From contig JAUQQP010000038.1 of the NCBI GenBank assembly GCA_030549855.1, positions 1 through 53,033 on the forward strand: a DNA stretch of 53,033 nucleotides, in the 5' to 3' direction. The notes under the pieces are model-generated. The model made no database searches and was not told the DNA's origin. It was given only the letters and a program-made list of their open reading frames with translations. Position numbers and translations under genes: made by a program. Below, one piece after another: positions 16,237 to 25,426 of this stretch (positions are counted from its first letter, which is position 1; the number at the start of each line of letters is the position of its first letter). The DNA comes from Cyanobacteriota bacterium SRBZ.bins.94.201705 (GTDB lineage Bacteria > Cyanobacteriota > Cyanobacteriia > Cyanobacteriales > Cyanobacteriaceae).

Positions 16237-17358
16237 GTGGTTGAATATTTAGTTTTCTTGACGATTTCTGCAAGTGTATATGCGCTGTTTGCCCTGGGGT
16301 TGAATTTACAGTGGGGGTTTACAGGATTGATTAATTTTGGGCATGTGGCTTTTTTGACCATTGGCGCCTATGTAACTGTGTTGTTGGAGATGCGTCTAGG
16401 GGTACCAATGTTTATATCGGTGTTGATAGCAGTATTAGGCTGTTGTTTGTTTGGTTTAATTATTGGTTTTAGTAGTATAAAACTGAGGGAGGATTATCTG
16501 GCAATTGTGACTATTGGGGCGGGGGAATTAGTGCGTTTGATAGTACAAAATGAGGAAAAACTGACAAATGGAACGTTTGGTTTGCAGGGATACAATTTGC
16601 CTTTAGGGGGTTTTCAGCCGAATTTTTTGGGGAAACTGGTGATGATTGCCGCCCTAACGTTGTTGGCGATTTTTGCGCTTTGGCAGTTGTTAAAAAATAT
16701 AAAATTGCGTTTAAAATTGGCACAGGAAATCCAGGGGAAAAGTTTTCAACCTCCCAGTCGTTTTAGTACTTATTTCTGGGGTGCTGTTGCCATTATTCTG
16801 GTTTTAATCTGTTATATAAACGGGGTAATTGCCCTTTATAACTACACCTATAAGGCGGGTTTGATGTTGCTGACTTTAATTGCCTTGGCGGTGGTTTACT
16901 GGGGGTTGGAGACTTTGGTGCATTCGCCATGGGGTAGGGTGTTAAAAGCCATTAGAGAGGATGAGGAGGTGGCGACTTCTCTTGGGAAGAATGTGTTTTG
17001 GTATAAACTGCAAGCCTTCATGTTGGGGGGGGGTATTGCGGGGATTGCAGGTGCTTTTTACAGTTGGCAGCTGACTACTATTTACCCTTCTAGTTTTGAG
17101 CCTTTGATGACCTTTAATGCCTGGATTATTGTAGTACTGGGAGGTGCAGGAAACAATGCGGGGGTATTGTTGGGGGCTATTATTTTCTGGGCTTATGATT
17201 CTCTAACCCGGTTTATTTTTAGTAATATGCCCTTTTTCACCTCGGCACAGGTAGCCTCTTTTAGGGTGATGGTTATTGGTTTAATTTTAATGCTATTGAT
17301 GCTTTGGCGTCCTCAGGGGATTCTAGGCAAAAAAGGGGAATTATCCCTCAATGTGTGA
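16237..17358 (+). CDS. livM: Branched-chain/neutral amino acid ABC transporter permease, LivM type
   Basis: 373-aa inner-membrane permease of the HAAT family. Multiple hydrophobic helices are seen, with the family signature GLNLQWGFTGLINFGHVAFLTIGAY near the N terminus and the EAA-like cytoplasmic loop SPWGRVLKAIREDEEVATSLGKN at about 230-252, which contacts the ATPase subunit. The extended loop at about 160-180 (LKNIKLRLKLAQEIQGKSFQ) is longer than in LivM of enteric bacteria, as in cyanobacterial neutral amino acid (Nat) systems. The start is GTG 16237 after GAGAGAGAAAG. The LivH partner lies at 18300, separated by infC on the opposite strand. Binding-protein and ATPase genes are not in the window. 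Confidence 0.88.
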   Translation: MVEYLVFLTISASVYALFALGLNLQWGFTGLINFGHVAFLTIGAYVTVLLEMRLGVPMFISVLIAVLGCCLFGLIIGFSSIKLREDYLAIVTIGAGELVRLIVQNEEKLTNGTFGLQGYNLPLGGFQPNFLGKLVMIAALTLLAIFALWQLLKNIKLRLKLAQEIQGKSFQPPSRFSTYFWGAVAIILVLICYINGVIALYNYTYKAGLMLLTLIALAVVYWGLETLVHSPWGRVLKAIREDEEVATSLGKNVFWYKLQAFMLGGGIAGIAGAFYSWQLTTIYPSSFEPLMTFNAWIIVVLGGAGNNAGVLLGAIIFWAYDSLTRFIFSNMPFFTSAQVASFRVMVIGLILMLLMLWRPQGILGKKGELSLNV

Positions 17359-17469
17359 TTGTATAGGTGTGATTGTTTTTGGGGTTATTTGCTGTTATTA
17401 TTTAGAGCTAGTGGGAGAATTATTTTGCCCTGTCGACGGTTTTGGGGGCTTGTCTATATCCCTGGGGTT

Positions 17470-17519
17470 AGTAGGGATAGGGGTTGTCTCTACCCAGGGG
17501 TGGGGGTAGGGGTTGTTTT
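17470..17519 (+). repeat. Dispersed GTAGGGATAGGG/TTGTCTCTACC repeat
   Basis: TAGGGATAGGGGTTGTCTCT followed by ACCCAGGGGT, with a second partial unit directly after. Related copies are at 30943-30975 and 39085-39118. It lies in the G-rich 263-bp gap between livM and infC, where the two genes converge and no gene is present. Confidence 0.55.
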
Positions 17520-17621
17520 TGCTCAAATGGGGGGTTGTTGTTGCCCGGGGGGTTTCCCAGGAAGGTGAAAGATTTTCTTCCATCCACCCGGGGGTTTATC
17601 TTGTTGTTAGTGGGGGGGTAA

Positions 17622-18167
17622 TTAGGATTGGGATTTTTTGGGGGATAGTAACATGATTATGTTTTTGCCTTCTTTTTTAGGTTTTTGTTGGACTTCTGCC
17701 ACGTCTGCCAAGTCTTTTGCGAGTCTTTCTAACAATTCTTCTCCGAGATGGGTATGTTGTGCTTCCCTGCCGCGGAAGTTAATAGTGGCTTTGACTTTAT
17801 CGCCGGCGCCCAAAAAGCGTCTTGCTTGGTTGAGACGCACCTGGTAGTCGTGTTCGTCAATTTTATAACTCATTTTGACTTCTTTGATTTCGGCGGTATG
17901 TTGTTTTTTGCGGATTGCCCTTGCCTTCTTCTCCTGTTCAAACTTGAATTTTCCGTAGTCCATTATCTTACAAACAGGAGGATCGGCATTTTCGCTTACC
18001 AGCACCAAGTCTAATTCTCTTTCTTCCGCCAGACGAATAGCCTCTTGAGTGTCAAAAATCCCCAATTGCTCGCCATTGGTATCAATAAGTCGAACTCTGG
18101 GGTAGCGGATGTTTTCATTGATTTTGGGCAAATCCTTTTGGTTGGTTTTTTTGTTGCTATAAGTCAC
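17622..18167 (-). CDS. infC: Translation initiation factor IF-3
   Basis: 181-aa IF-3, which binds the 30S subunit, prevents premature 50S joining and checks the start codon. The N domain ([22 protein letters not shown] to [16 protein letters not shown], about 16-85) and C domain ([27 protein letters not shown] to the C terminus) are complete. The first possible start is GTG at 18167 without a good ribosome site. infC genes often use a rare start codon for autoregulation, so the real start may differ by some residues. The usual rpmI-rplT partners are absent; instead the gene sits between the two liv permease genes on the opposite strand. Confidence 0.95.
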   Translation of the reverse strand: MTYSNKKTNQKDLPKINENIRYPRVRLIDTNGEQLGIFDTQEAIRLAEERELDLVLVSENADPPVCKIMDYGKFKFEQEKKARAIRKKQHTAEIKEVKMSYKIDEHDYQVRLNQARRFLGAGDKVKATINFRGREAQHTHLGEELLERLAKDLADVAEVQQKPKKEGKNIIMLLSPKKSQS

Positions 18168-18299
18168 AGGCGTTGACTGTCTTCTCCAATGAGCAAAATT
18201 ACTTATTAACGAGTGAGAGGATAGGGTTGATTAATTTGATTCTAATGATTATTATAATGGCTTGTTGCCATTGTTTAGAGAACCCCTTGGGCGGAAGAG

Positions 18300-19154
18300 A
18301 TGGATGGGACAGTTATTCAGACATTTATCAATGGTATAGCGGTGGGAAGTGTGATTGCCTTAGCGGCGGTGGGGTTGACGTTAACCATGGGGATATTGCG
18401 TCTTTCCAACTTTGCCCATGGAGATTTTCTCACCCTTGGGGCATATTTGACTTGGTGGTTAAACGAAAGGGGGATAAATTTTTGGCCATCTTTATTGCTG
18501 GGGATGATGGGCACTACTGGGGCGATGTTGGTGGCGGAGAGGTTATTATGGAGGCCGATGAGACAGAAGAGGGCTAGTGGTACTAGTTTAATCATTGTTT
18601 CTATAGGTTTAGCGTTGTTTATCCGCAATGGTATTTTGTTTGTGTGGGGTGGGAGTAGTCAAAACTATAGACTGCCGCTGATGGAGGCGTTGGACATTTG
18701 GGGGGTAAAGATTGCCTTTTACTGGGTGGTGGCATTTGTGGTAGCCATTGTAGCCATTGGGAGTTTGCATTTGTTATTACAGAAGACTAAGATAGGGAAG
18801 GGGATGAGGGCGGTAGCGGATAATATAGACTTAGCGAGGGTATCTGGCATTGATGTAGAGCAGATAGTATTATTTACCTGGGTGATAACGGGGATTTTGA
18901 CGGCTTTGGCGGGGGGGTTATACGGGTTGATGACAGCGGTACGTCCCAACATGGGATGGTTTTTGTTATTGCCCATTTTTGCGTCTGTGATTATGGGTGG
19001 TATTGGCAATCCTTATGGGGCGATTGCTGGGGGTTTGATTATTGGCATTGTGCAGGAGATGAGTGTATTTTTGGTGGGGCCTGAGTATAAACTGGGAATA
19101 GCCCTGTTAATTATGATTGTGATTTTACTAGTACGTCCGAGGGGGATTTTTTAG
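18300..19154 (+). CDS. livH: Branched-chain/neutral amino acid ABC transporter permease, LivH type
   Basis: 284-aa permease partner of the LivM-type protein. It shows the LivH signature INGIAVGSVIALAAVGLTLTMGILRLSNFAHGDFLTLGAY at the N terminus and the coupling loop TKIGKGMRAVADNIDLARVSGIDVE at about 161-185. Eight or so hydrophobic helices are visible, with a C terminus ending LLVRPRGIF, as in the family. It probably pairs with the product at 16237 in one transporter for neutral or branched-chain amino acids, the Nat-type system of cyanobacteria. The ATG follows GGCGGAAGAG. A TATAAT-like box at 18254-18259 could be its own promoter. Confidence 0.9.
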   Translation: MDGTVIQTFINGIAVGSVIALAAVGLTLTMGILRLSNFAHGDFLTLGAYLTWWLNERGINFWPSLLLGMMGTTGAMLVAERLLWRPMRQKRASGTSLIIVSIGLALFIRNGILFVWGGSSQNYRLPLMEALDIWGVKIAFYWVVAFVVAIVAIGSLHLLLQKTKIGKGMRAVADNIDLARVSGIDVEQIVLFTWVITGILTALAGGLYGLMTAVRPNMGWFLLLPIFASVIMGGIGNPYGAIAGGLIIGIVQEMSVFLVGPEYKLGIALLIMIVILLVRPRGIF

Positions 19155-19169
19155 ACGGCGGTTACTATT

Positions 19170-20081
19170 ATGACTGAACCTGGTAGAAGGATTGTGTTAA
19201 TATCTCCGGTGCGTGACGAGGAGAAGTACATAGAGAAGACCATCCAGTCGGTGGCCAGTCAGACCATTTTGCCTGTGGAATGGGTTATTGTGGACGATGG
19301 TTCTACGGATGGCACGGGGGAGATTCTGGCGCGGGCTGCGGCGAAATATCCATGGATTCACGTAGTTAGGAAACCGGATAGAGGAAAGCGTTCAGTAGGG
19401 CCGGGGGTGGTGGAGGCATTTTATTATGGTTATGAGAGGCTAAGGACGAAGGAGTACGATTACATTGGGAAACTGGATGGGGATGTAGAGTTTAAGCCCC
19501 AGTATTTTGCAACTCTTTTGTCTTATTTTGAGAAGGACCCCTACTTAGGTGCGGCCAGTGGCAAACCCTATTTACTGGAGGGGGGAAAACTGATTAAGGA
19601 GAGGATGGCGGATGACATGGTGGCTGGGCAGATCAACTTTTATCGTAGACAGTGTTTTGAGGATATTGGTGGTTTTGTGAGGGAGGTACACTGGGATGGG
19701 ATTGCCTTCCACCGGGCTAGGATGAAAGGGTGGCGCACTCGTAGTATTGACGATCCCAATCTTATTTTCATTCACCAAAGGCTGATGGGGTCATCTGAGA
19801 GGGGCATTATTGCGGGGAGATTAAGGTGGGGCAGGGGTCAGTATTTCATGGGTACTCATCCCCTCTACATCTTTGCCATTGGTCTGTATCGCATGTGGGA
19901 GAAGCCCTATATCATTGGTGGCCTTTTGATTGTAGTTGGCTATTTCCTTTCTATGCTACAAAGAAAGCCCCGTTATGATGACCCCGAGTTTCGTAAGTCT
20001 CTTCATGCCTGGCAGATGGCTAGACTTGGACTGGGCAAGCCCTTAGAAACCATCCCTCCTCCTCCTAGTGATGGGCACTAG
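19170..20081 (+). CDS. Family 2 glycosyltransferase
   Basis: 303-aa GT-A fold glycosyltransferase. The N-terminal nucleotide-binding segment ISPVRDEEKYIEKTIQSVASQT, the VDDGSTDGT motif (about 41-49) and the metal-binding KLDGDVE (about 95-101) are present, followed by the acceptor-side region GGFVREVHWDGI. A C-terminal hydrophobic segment (YIIGGLLIVVGYFLSML, about 245-262) suggests membrane association. It starts 16 bp after livH, so it may be co-transcribed, but functionally it belongs with the polysaccharide genes to the right. The acceptor and donor sugars cannot be deduced. Confidence 0.88.
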   Translation: MTEPGRRIVLISPVRDEEKYIEKTIQSVASQTILPVEWVIVDDGSTDGTGEILARAAAKYPWIHVVRKPDRGKRSVGPGVVEAFYYGYERLRTKEYDYIGKLDGDVEFKPQYFATLLSYFEKDPYLGAASGKPYLLEGGKLIKERMADDMVAGQINFYRRQCFEDIGGFVREVHWDGIAFHRARMKGWRTRSIDDPNLIFIHQRLMGSSERGIIAGRLRWGRGQYFMGTHPLYIFAIGLYRMWEKPYIIGGLLIVVGYFLSMLQRKPRYDDPEFRKSLHAWQMARLGLGKPLETIPPPPSDGH

Positions 20082-20167
20082 GGGGGCTCGGTCTCTCCCT
20101 CTTTACCCCTCCATTTGTCAATTATTCCCGTTATTTATACTTTTATTATTGATATTTATTCCTATTT

Positions 20168-20256
20168 AAAAAATGCACTGCCCAGATGTTTTGGCAGTCC
20201 CTTCGCCTGCCGCCCTCATTGTATTCTAGCAACAGCGCCCCCTATTTGTCAAGGGG
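20168..20256 (-). ncRNA. Small-RNA-like cassette, copy 2
   Basis: On the minus strand: TTGACA (20247-20252), 18-bp spacer, TAGAAT (20223-20228), then about 8 bp later GGCGGCAGGCGAAGGGACTG, CCAAAACATCTGGGCAGTGC and a T-run ending at 20168. The predicted RNA is about 48 nt. It can fold with GGCAG pairing either to the central CTGCC or, alternatively, CTGCC pairing to the distal GGCAG before the T-run. It starts 10 bp downstream of the stop of the 1017-aa gene, on the same strand. Confidence 0.65.
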
Positions 20257-20265
20257 TTAGGGGAT

Positions 20266-23200
20266 TTACCAGCCAGGGCCATCATAGGGGGAGAGAGGTT
20301 CGATGGTAGGATCAGAAATAGGCTGGTCTAGTGTCCAGAGTTGGATGGAGTCGTTGTATTGCACGGAGTTATCGGTGTAGCCGCCGGCGTAAAGTCCCCA
20401 GTGGGCGCGCAAAAGGTGGTGGGAGGGGCCGTCATTGAGTCTGCCTCCCCTAGCCCTAATGATGAGTTGGCCATTCATCCAGACATACATGACTCCTTGT
20501 TGATAGTCTAGATAGGTAGTGAAACGCACCCATTGTCTGAGGGGCATTGTGGGAGAATTGACATATTCCCAGCCGTTGCCCTCCTGATAGCCACCCAAAG
20601 GCGCCTGTAGGTGGTTAAGTCGGACTCGGTTGCGGGAGTCGATGACCAAGACCAAAACCGTGCCCCAGTTGTCCTTGTTGGCGTAGGTAACCAGGTGTTG
20701 CCAGTCGTTGCGTGTTACGTCGGGGTTCCAATCAGCCCACACATAGAATCTGTTGACAAGGGGTTTGGCAGGGACATTCAGATAGTTTTGGGAGACTTCA
20801 TCTACGTGGATAACCGGATAGGGACGATGGTTGGTGGGGGCCGTATTGTAAATCAGCCCCTTGTAAATGCGATCGCCCTCTACCACGGCAACTCCCTCGC
20901 TGGCAGCCTGTTGTGCCGAGATGACCGTCCACATGGAGCTTTTGTCTGGGAGGAGTTGCCCTGTGTCAGAATAGTTTTGGGTGTGGGCATGCCATTGTCC
21001 TATGACATATCCCTCTTCAAACCCGGAATGCCAAATGGGGGTAACTCCTTCCAAGGACAGCTGGTTGACATTGACTTGGAAGACGCCTAGGGTTTGGGGA
21101 GGCAAACTTTGGCCACTATTGCTAAAGACTTGACTAGGTTCCAGGGTTATGGTATACTGTCCGTTATGGGCTGAGGACCATGTAGGTGTGGGAGATTCTA
21201 TCTGATAGGTAGCCCAGACTGAGCCGTCCTGCCTAAGATTATATCCCACCAGTTTTGCCAGTTGATTGAAGTTATTGGGGCCAGTGACCCGAATATCATT
21301 GTCGTCTAGGGTAGCTAGGTTGAGGCCATGGGGGTGGGCGTAGCTGATGGTAAAGCGGTGATTGCTGTCACTGTTGACTAGTTGTCCCTCCTCGTATATT
21401 TCTAGATGGCGGAAGTAACTGTGGGCATTGGCATTGGCATCATCGTCATTGATGAGAATGAGGTATTGGACGTTGCCAGTAAAATAGTCCCCTACTCTGA
21501 TATAATAGGTGCGCCAACCCTCTGTGTATCTCCTGGCATATAGTTTTCCGGAAGTGCCTTCTCGCCAGTATTCATTCCCTGCTATCTGGTAGGCAAAGGC
21601 AACTCCATTGGCTAGACTGTTATCATTGTCAAAGGCGATAGCATGTATCTCGCCCAACTGGCCGCTGTAGAATTCCAGGGTGAGGACTGTATCTGGGGTG
21701 ATAGTACGGGGTAATTCGATTTTCTTCCAGGTGTTGCCGGTGAGGATTAATCCTTTGCCCCCATCTACAATTGTATAACTGCCTGCCAGGTCTTCTCTAG
21801 GGTCATAGCCGGTGATGTCAAAGTCGCTGAAGTTGATTTGTTGTCTGTTATACTTGGCCTTCTCATTGCTAACCACTACATTGTTCAGCTGTACTGTGGC
21901 GGCAGGCGTCCAACTGTCATAAATCTTTACATTTCGGAAGGCACTAAAGGAGTTAATATCCCTAGTATTGCCGTCGTCGTTGATAAAAATGAGAGAATTG
22001 AAACTTCCCCGGTAGTATTTGCCCAAATCGATTGTAATTTTCTGCCATCCCTCCCCCTGATATTCTACAGGAAAATAATTGTCGCGAGTGGCATTACCAA
22101 AGAGATTAAATATTACATCCTGGTTGGTGAGGGAGTTACCGGTGGTAGAAATGCCTATACCCTTTAGCCATCCCCTCTGATTGCTGTTGAATTCAAACTC
22201 GAGAATTGTAGTGCGATTGGGGGTATTGATGACGGTATAATTGAGGGGGATAGCCTTCCAGGTTTTCCCCTTTAGGGTGAGAGTCTTGCCTTCCTCCTCT
22301 ATCAGATGGATTTTGGAAACATCTCTAGTGGCAAAGGAGGTAATATTAGCCTTGTTGAAGTCTATAAAGCTGTTGACATGTACAGTAGCGAGGGTAAAGC
22401 CTGGGATAAAGTTACCCCTGCTGTCGCCAACCTGATTATCTTGTAGGATGAAATGATAGACACCACTGTCATTCAAATCCCATCTCCCATCCTCGGCAGT
22501 GATGGCGTAGGTGACTGTTACACTATGACTGTTGTTATTTTTTATCTCGACTATTTTAGCTAACTGTTCAAATCCATTTTCCCCCCTTACTATAATGTCT
22601 GTGTCATCTATAGTTGACAGGTTTAGGGAAAGGTTGTCTGTATAAGTTACAAAAAAACGATACTCGCCGTCATTAAAGACAGAGACAGGCATTTCAACAG
22701 TTGCCTGAGGAAAAGTGGTATCCTCTTCATAGAGACGAATATTACGGAAATAACTTTCAGAATTGGAATTAGTCCCATCATTATCATTGATTAGTACTAG
22801 AGAGTTAAAGTTTCCCGTATAGTAGTTACCCAGTGGGATAGTGAATTGTTGCCAATCGTCTTGCTGATAGGCGTAGTCATATTTAAAGTTTCCCAATCCA
22901 TTTACGTCTTCACTACCTGTTAATCTAAATTTTAAGTCCCAATGGGAGTATATGTTATCAGTTTCTATTCCTATTCCTTGGATTTCTCCTACTCCTTGAC
23001 TGCGGAATTCAAAACTCAATAGTGTATCCTCAGTTACATTGTATGGGTAATCAATTTTTTTCCAGGCATTTCCGGCAATTTTTATGCCATTGCCTTCTTC
23101 TAGGATTTCATAGTTTGTCTCTCTACCGTCTTCTCCATCTTGATAACTGTAGGGGGTGATGCTTACTTGGTTTAAGTCAATGGCTTGTGGGTATTCAGCA

Positions 23201-23319
23201 ATATAACTACCACTTCTCCCACTTTCTATCCCACTTTCCAGGTTACTGTCATTTTGGAGTATAAACTCTGTTGCTATTATCTGGTTTATGTTACTTCCCA
23301 CGTCTGTGGTTATAATCAT
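20266..23319 (-). CDS. Large modular carbohydrate-binding/polysaccharide-lyase-like protein
   Basis: 1017-aa modular protein. Three copies of a carbohydrate-binding-like beta-sandwich occur at about 50-198, 320-467 and 495-643; each has GxTWKxI, a WxxFTIPLGxYYTG-like strand and LVLINDxD...YFRxxxIYE. Two shorter Ig-like modules occur at about 205-315 and 650-750 (LSLNLSTIDDTDIIV). The C-terminal domain, about 760-1017, is concanavalin-like and resembles PL13/PL20-type lyases (HSGFEEG, RFYVWADWN, YLDYQQGVMYVWMNGQLI). There is no classical signal peptide, so secretion by a type I route or a cell-surface role is inferred. GAGG precedes the ATG. Small-RNA-like cassettes flank the gene on both sides. 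Confidence 0.75.
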   Translation of the reverse strand: MIITTDVGSNINQIIATEFILQNDSNLESGIESGRSGSYIAEYPQAIDLNQVSITPYSYQDGEDGRETNYEILEEGNGIKIAGNAWKKIDYPYNVTEDTLLSFEFRSQGVGEIQGIGIETDNIYSHWDLKFRLTGSEDVNGLGNFKYDYAYQQDDWQQFTIPLGNYYTGNFNSLVLINDNDGTNSNSESYFRNIRLYEEDTTFPQATVEMPVSVFNDGEYRFFVTYTDNLSLNLSTIDDTDIIVRGENGFEQLAKIVEIKNNNSHSVTVTYAITAEDGRWDLNDSGVYHFILQDNQVGDSRGNFIPGFTLATVHVNSFIDFNKANITSFATRDVSKIHLIEEEGKTLTLKGKTWKAIPLNYTVINTPNRTTILEFEFNSNQRGWLKGIGISTTGNSLTNQDVIFNLFGNATRDNYFPVEYQGEGWQKITIDLGKYYRGSFNSLIFINDDGNTRDINSFSAFRNVKIYDSWTPAATVQLNNVVVSNEKAKYNRQQINFSDFDITGYDPREDLAGSYTIVDGGKGLILTGNTWKKIELPRTITPDTVLTLEFYSGQLGEIHAIAFDNDNSLANGVAFAYQIAGNEYWREGTSGKLYARRYTEGWRTYYIRVGDYFTGNVQYLILINDDDANANAHSYFRHLEIYEEGQLVNSDSNHRFTISYAHPHGLNLATLDDNDIRVTGPNNFNQLAKLVGYNLRQDGSVWATYQIESPTPTWSSAHNGQYTITLEPSQVFSNSGQSLPPQTLGVFQVNVNQLSLEGVTPIWHSGFEEGYVIGQWHAHTQNYSDTGQLLPDKSSMWTVISAQQAASEGVAVVEGDRIYKGLIYNTAPTNHRPYPVIHVDEVSQNYLNVPAKPLVNRFYVWADWNPDVTRNDWQHLVTYANKDNWGTVLVLVIDSRNRVRLNHLQAPLGGYQEGNGWEYVNSPTMPLRQWVRFTTYLDYQQGVMYVWMNGQLIIRARGGRLNDGPSHHLLRAHWGLYAGGYTDNSVQYNDSIQLWTLDQPISDPTIEPLSPYDGPGW

Positions 23320-23543
23320 TTTTCCTCATCTTTGTTCTTTTGTTTTTCTTTTTTCTTCTCCTTTATTTCTCCCCTACTTTATTCTCCCTCTATAATTCCC
23401 CTCTGTTGTCCTTTTTTCTACCTAATTTTCTCTTAAAATCTCCTTATCCTCTCAGTATTATCCCTACTCCCTCCCTTCCCCCTTCTTTCTCCTCCTCAGT
23501 ATTTATACTGAATCTTTGGATTTATTGCTTAGTTTTCTCAAAT

Positions 23544-23634
23544 AAAAAATGCGCAGCCCAGATGTCTTGGCAGTCCTTCCGCCTGCCGCCCATTGCACCC
23601 ATCCTATCACGGCCTGCCCCCTTTTGTCAAGGGG
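23544..23634 (-). ncRNA. Small-RNA-like cassette, copy 3
   Basis: On the minus strand: TTGACA (23625-23630), 18-bp spacer, TAGGAT (23601-23606), then about 10 bp later GGCGGCAGGCGGAAGGACTG, CCAAGACATCTGGGCTGCGC and a T-run ending at 23544. The predicted RNA is about 50 nt. It lies 225 bp upstream of, and in the same direction as, the 1017-aa gene, so it may be an autonomous RNA or a leader with a conditional terminator. Confidence 0.65.
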
Positions 23635-23639
23635 TATTG

Positions 23640-24523
23640 TCAGAGGATTATGGGTGGAGGATAGGGATTAGGGGGTAGTAGGGAGAAAGCTTGTCCTTCT
23701 GGTGGGGATAGGGGGGAATTAAGCGGTTGCTGAAAGAAAAAATTACAAGATGAAGGGAAATTGGAAAAATAGGCCATCATTGCGGGAGTAAGGAGAAGAC
23801 AAAAAAGAAAAGTAACCCAGATATACTGGCAGAAGAAAGAAGAAAACGGATAGATATTACTTGTAGAAGTATCCTGGGGAGGGAAAAGCGGCTGTGGAAG
23901 TATATGGCGGCAAATCCGTGGGGATTGGAAGATTACTGCGGTATTTGTCAAGGGGAAACTTCAACTCTATTTTTTTTCTTTTAAACAGCAGAAACTTAAG
24001 GGATATTGTATGGGGCATTGGCAAACAAAGGCTATGGATTCTACCCTTGAGGTGGATTACAAAAATTTTGTCACTGACACAAAAAGTCGGCAGTAACAAG
24101 AATTTTGGAATTATCAAAGAAGCAGGGAAAAAAATCCCACTGTGAGGGAGAATCACAACCACCTTGGGCAACTAACATAAAATAACGATAAAACAGAAAC
24201 AAATTCATGGCTGGGATTAGAAGACAAATTTCTCAAATAAAACCCGTGGAGGAAAAAATATTGGAAGGGTGTTTAAACAGGGGGGTATTAATAGCCTTGG
24301 CCAGTTGGGGCTATTGTACACTAAAAATTGTAGGCTGGCAAAAACAATTTAAGGGGTAAAGAGGTAACTTTTTGCTTGCCAAAAGGGAGACTGAAAAAAA
24401 AATTGAGAATAGGGCGGAGGGGAATATAATTGGACTGTTAATAAGACTAAGAAGTGAAAAGAAGGGGAGAAGAAACCATGGGGGTATATACTGGTCTATT
24501 GGAAACTGTTATGCCGTAGGAAT
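23640..24523. other. Gene-poor region between the modular protein and a glycosyltransferase
   Basis: No convincing gene. The left edge (23655-23690) carries GGATTAGGGGGTAGTAGGG-type short repeats. One 50-codon frame at 24207-24359 on the plus strand (MAGIRRQISQIKPVEEKILE...) has no ribosome-binding site and is only a possibility. The rest is AT-rich with A-runs. The segment just before 24524 presumably contains the promoter of the next gene. Confidence 0.4.
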
Positions 24524-25426
24524 ATGGAGAATTGTCTAGTTTCCGTGGTAATGCCCGTTTATAATGGGGCAAGATATCTCAAAGAGGCGGTGGAGAGTAT
24601 TCTAACGCAGACTCTGGCTGACTTGGAGTTCATTATAATTAATGATGGCTCTACTGACAAATCCTTGGAGATTTTGGAGGATTTTTGCAAAACAGACTCG
24701 AGAATTAGATTGTTGAATAATCCCAAGAATAGAGGAGTAGTAGACTGTCTTAATGAGGGAATTAGATATGCCTGTGGCAAATACATAGCCAGAATGGATG
24801 CGGATGACATTGCTATAAGTGAAAGACTAGAAAGGCAAATAGAGTTTTTAGAAAATAATCCTGAATATGTAGCAGTAGGTTGTCGGGTATTGGCTATTGA
24901 TGGGGAGGGTTTGCCTATAAGGGTGTTTGGAGACTGTTTCAGTCATGAGGAGATAGACAGGGGAAATTTAAAGGGAGTAGGTAGCATGATAATCCATCCC
25001 ACGGCTATAATCAGAAGAGAGAGTTTAGAAAAAGTTGGAGGTTATCATTATTACCCCTATGCCGAAGATTTGGATTTATTTTTGAGACTGGCGGAAATCG
25101 GCAAACTGGCAAACCTTTCTGAGATTCTCCTGAAATATCGTCTTCATGTAGATAGTATCGGCAGTAAATATCGTCATATCCAGGTGGAGTCTTGTAGGAA
25201 AGCGGTGTTAGATGCTTGTAGGCGAAGGGGATTAGATTTTCCAGAGGATTTTGACATTACAACACCTCGGTTTTCCACAGGGGAGATTTATCGCAAGTGG
25301 GGTTGGTGGAGTTTGAAGGATGGCAATATCAAAACCTCTAGAAAGTATGCCTTGAAAGCGTTAATGGAAAATCCCCTGTTGTTAGATAACTGGCGGCTGG
25401 TATGGTGTTGTCTAAGAGGCTATTAA
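24524..25426 (+). CDS. Family 2 glycosyltransferase (seed of the downstream repeat array)
   Basis: 300-aa GT-A glycosyltransferase. SVVMPVYNGARYLKEAVESIL at the N terminus, IINDGSTDKS (about 39-48), the metal-binding ARMDADD (about 90-96) and YAEDLDLFLRLAEIGK (catalytic base region, about 184-199) mark a rhamnosyl/galactosyl-transferase-like GT2 of surface polysaccharide clusters. The C terminus, LLLDNWRLVWCCLRGY, resembles the usual end of this subfamily. The last 18 or so codons plus stop are the apparent origin of the 1.4-kb degenerate repeat array directly downstream. The ATG follows TAGGA at a suitable distance. Confidence 0.92.
   Translation: MENCLVSVVMPVYNGARYLKEAVESILTQTLADLEFIIINDGSTDKSLEILEDFCKTDSRIRLLNNPKNRGVVDCLNEGIRYACGKYIARMDADDIAISERLERQIEFLENNPEYVAVGCRVLAIDGEGLPIRVFGDCFSHEEIDRGNLKGVGSMIIHPTAIIRRESLEKVGGYHYYPYAEDLDLFLRLAEIGKLANLSEILLKYRLHVDSIGSKYRHIQVESCRKAVLDACRRRGLDFPEDFDITTPRFSTGEIYRKWGWWSLKDGNIKTSRKYALKALMENPLLLDNWRLVWCCLRGY

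Noticed and set aside
20862-20876. HIP1 octamer GCGATCGC
   Set aside because: A single copy inside a gene; too rare here to be annotated as a repeat feature.
23857-24171. 104-codon minus-strand frame and overlapping 83-codon plus frame
   Set aside because: Low-complexity AT-rich DNA, no ribosome site, no family; treated as non-coding.
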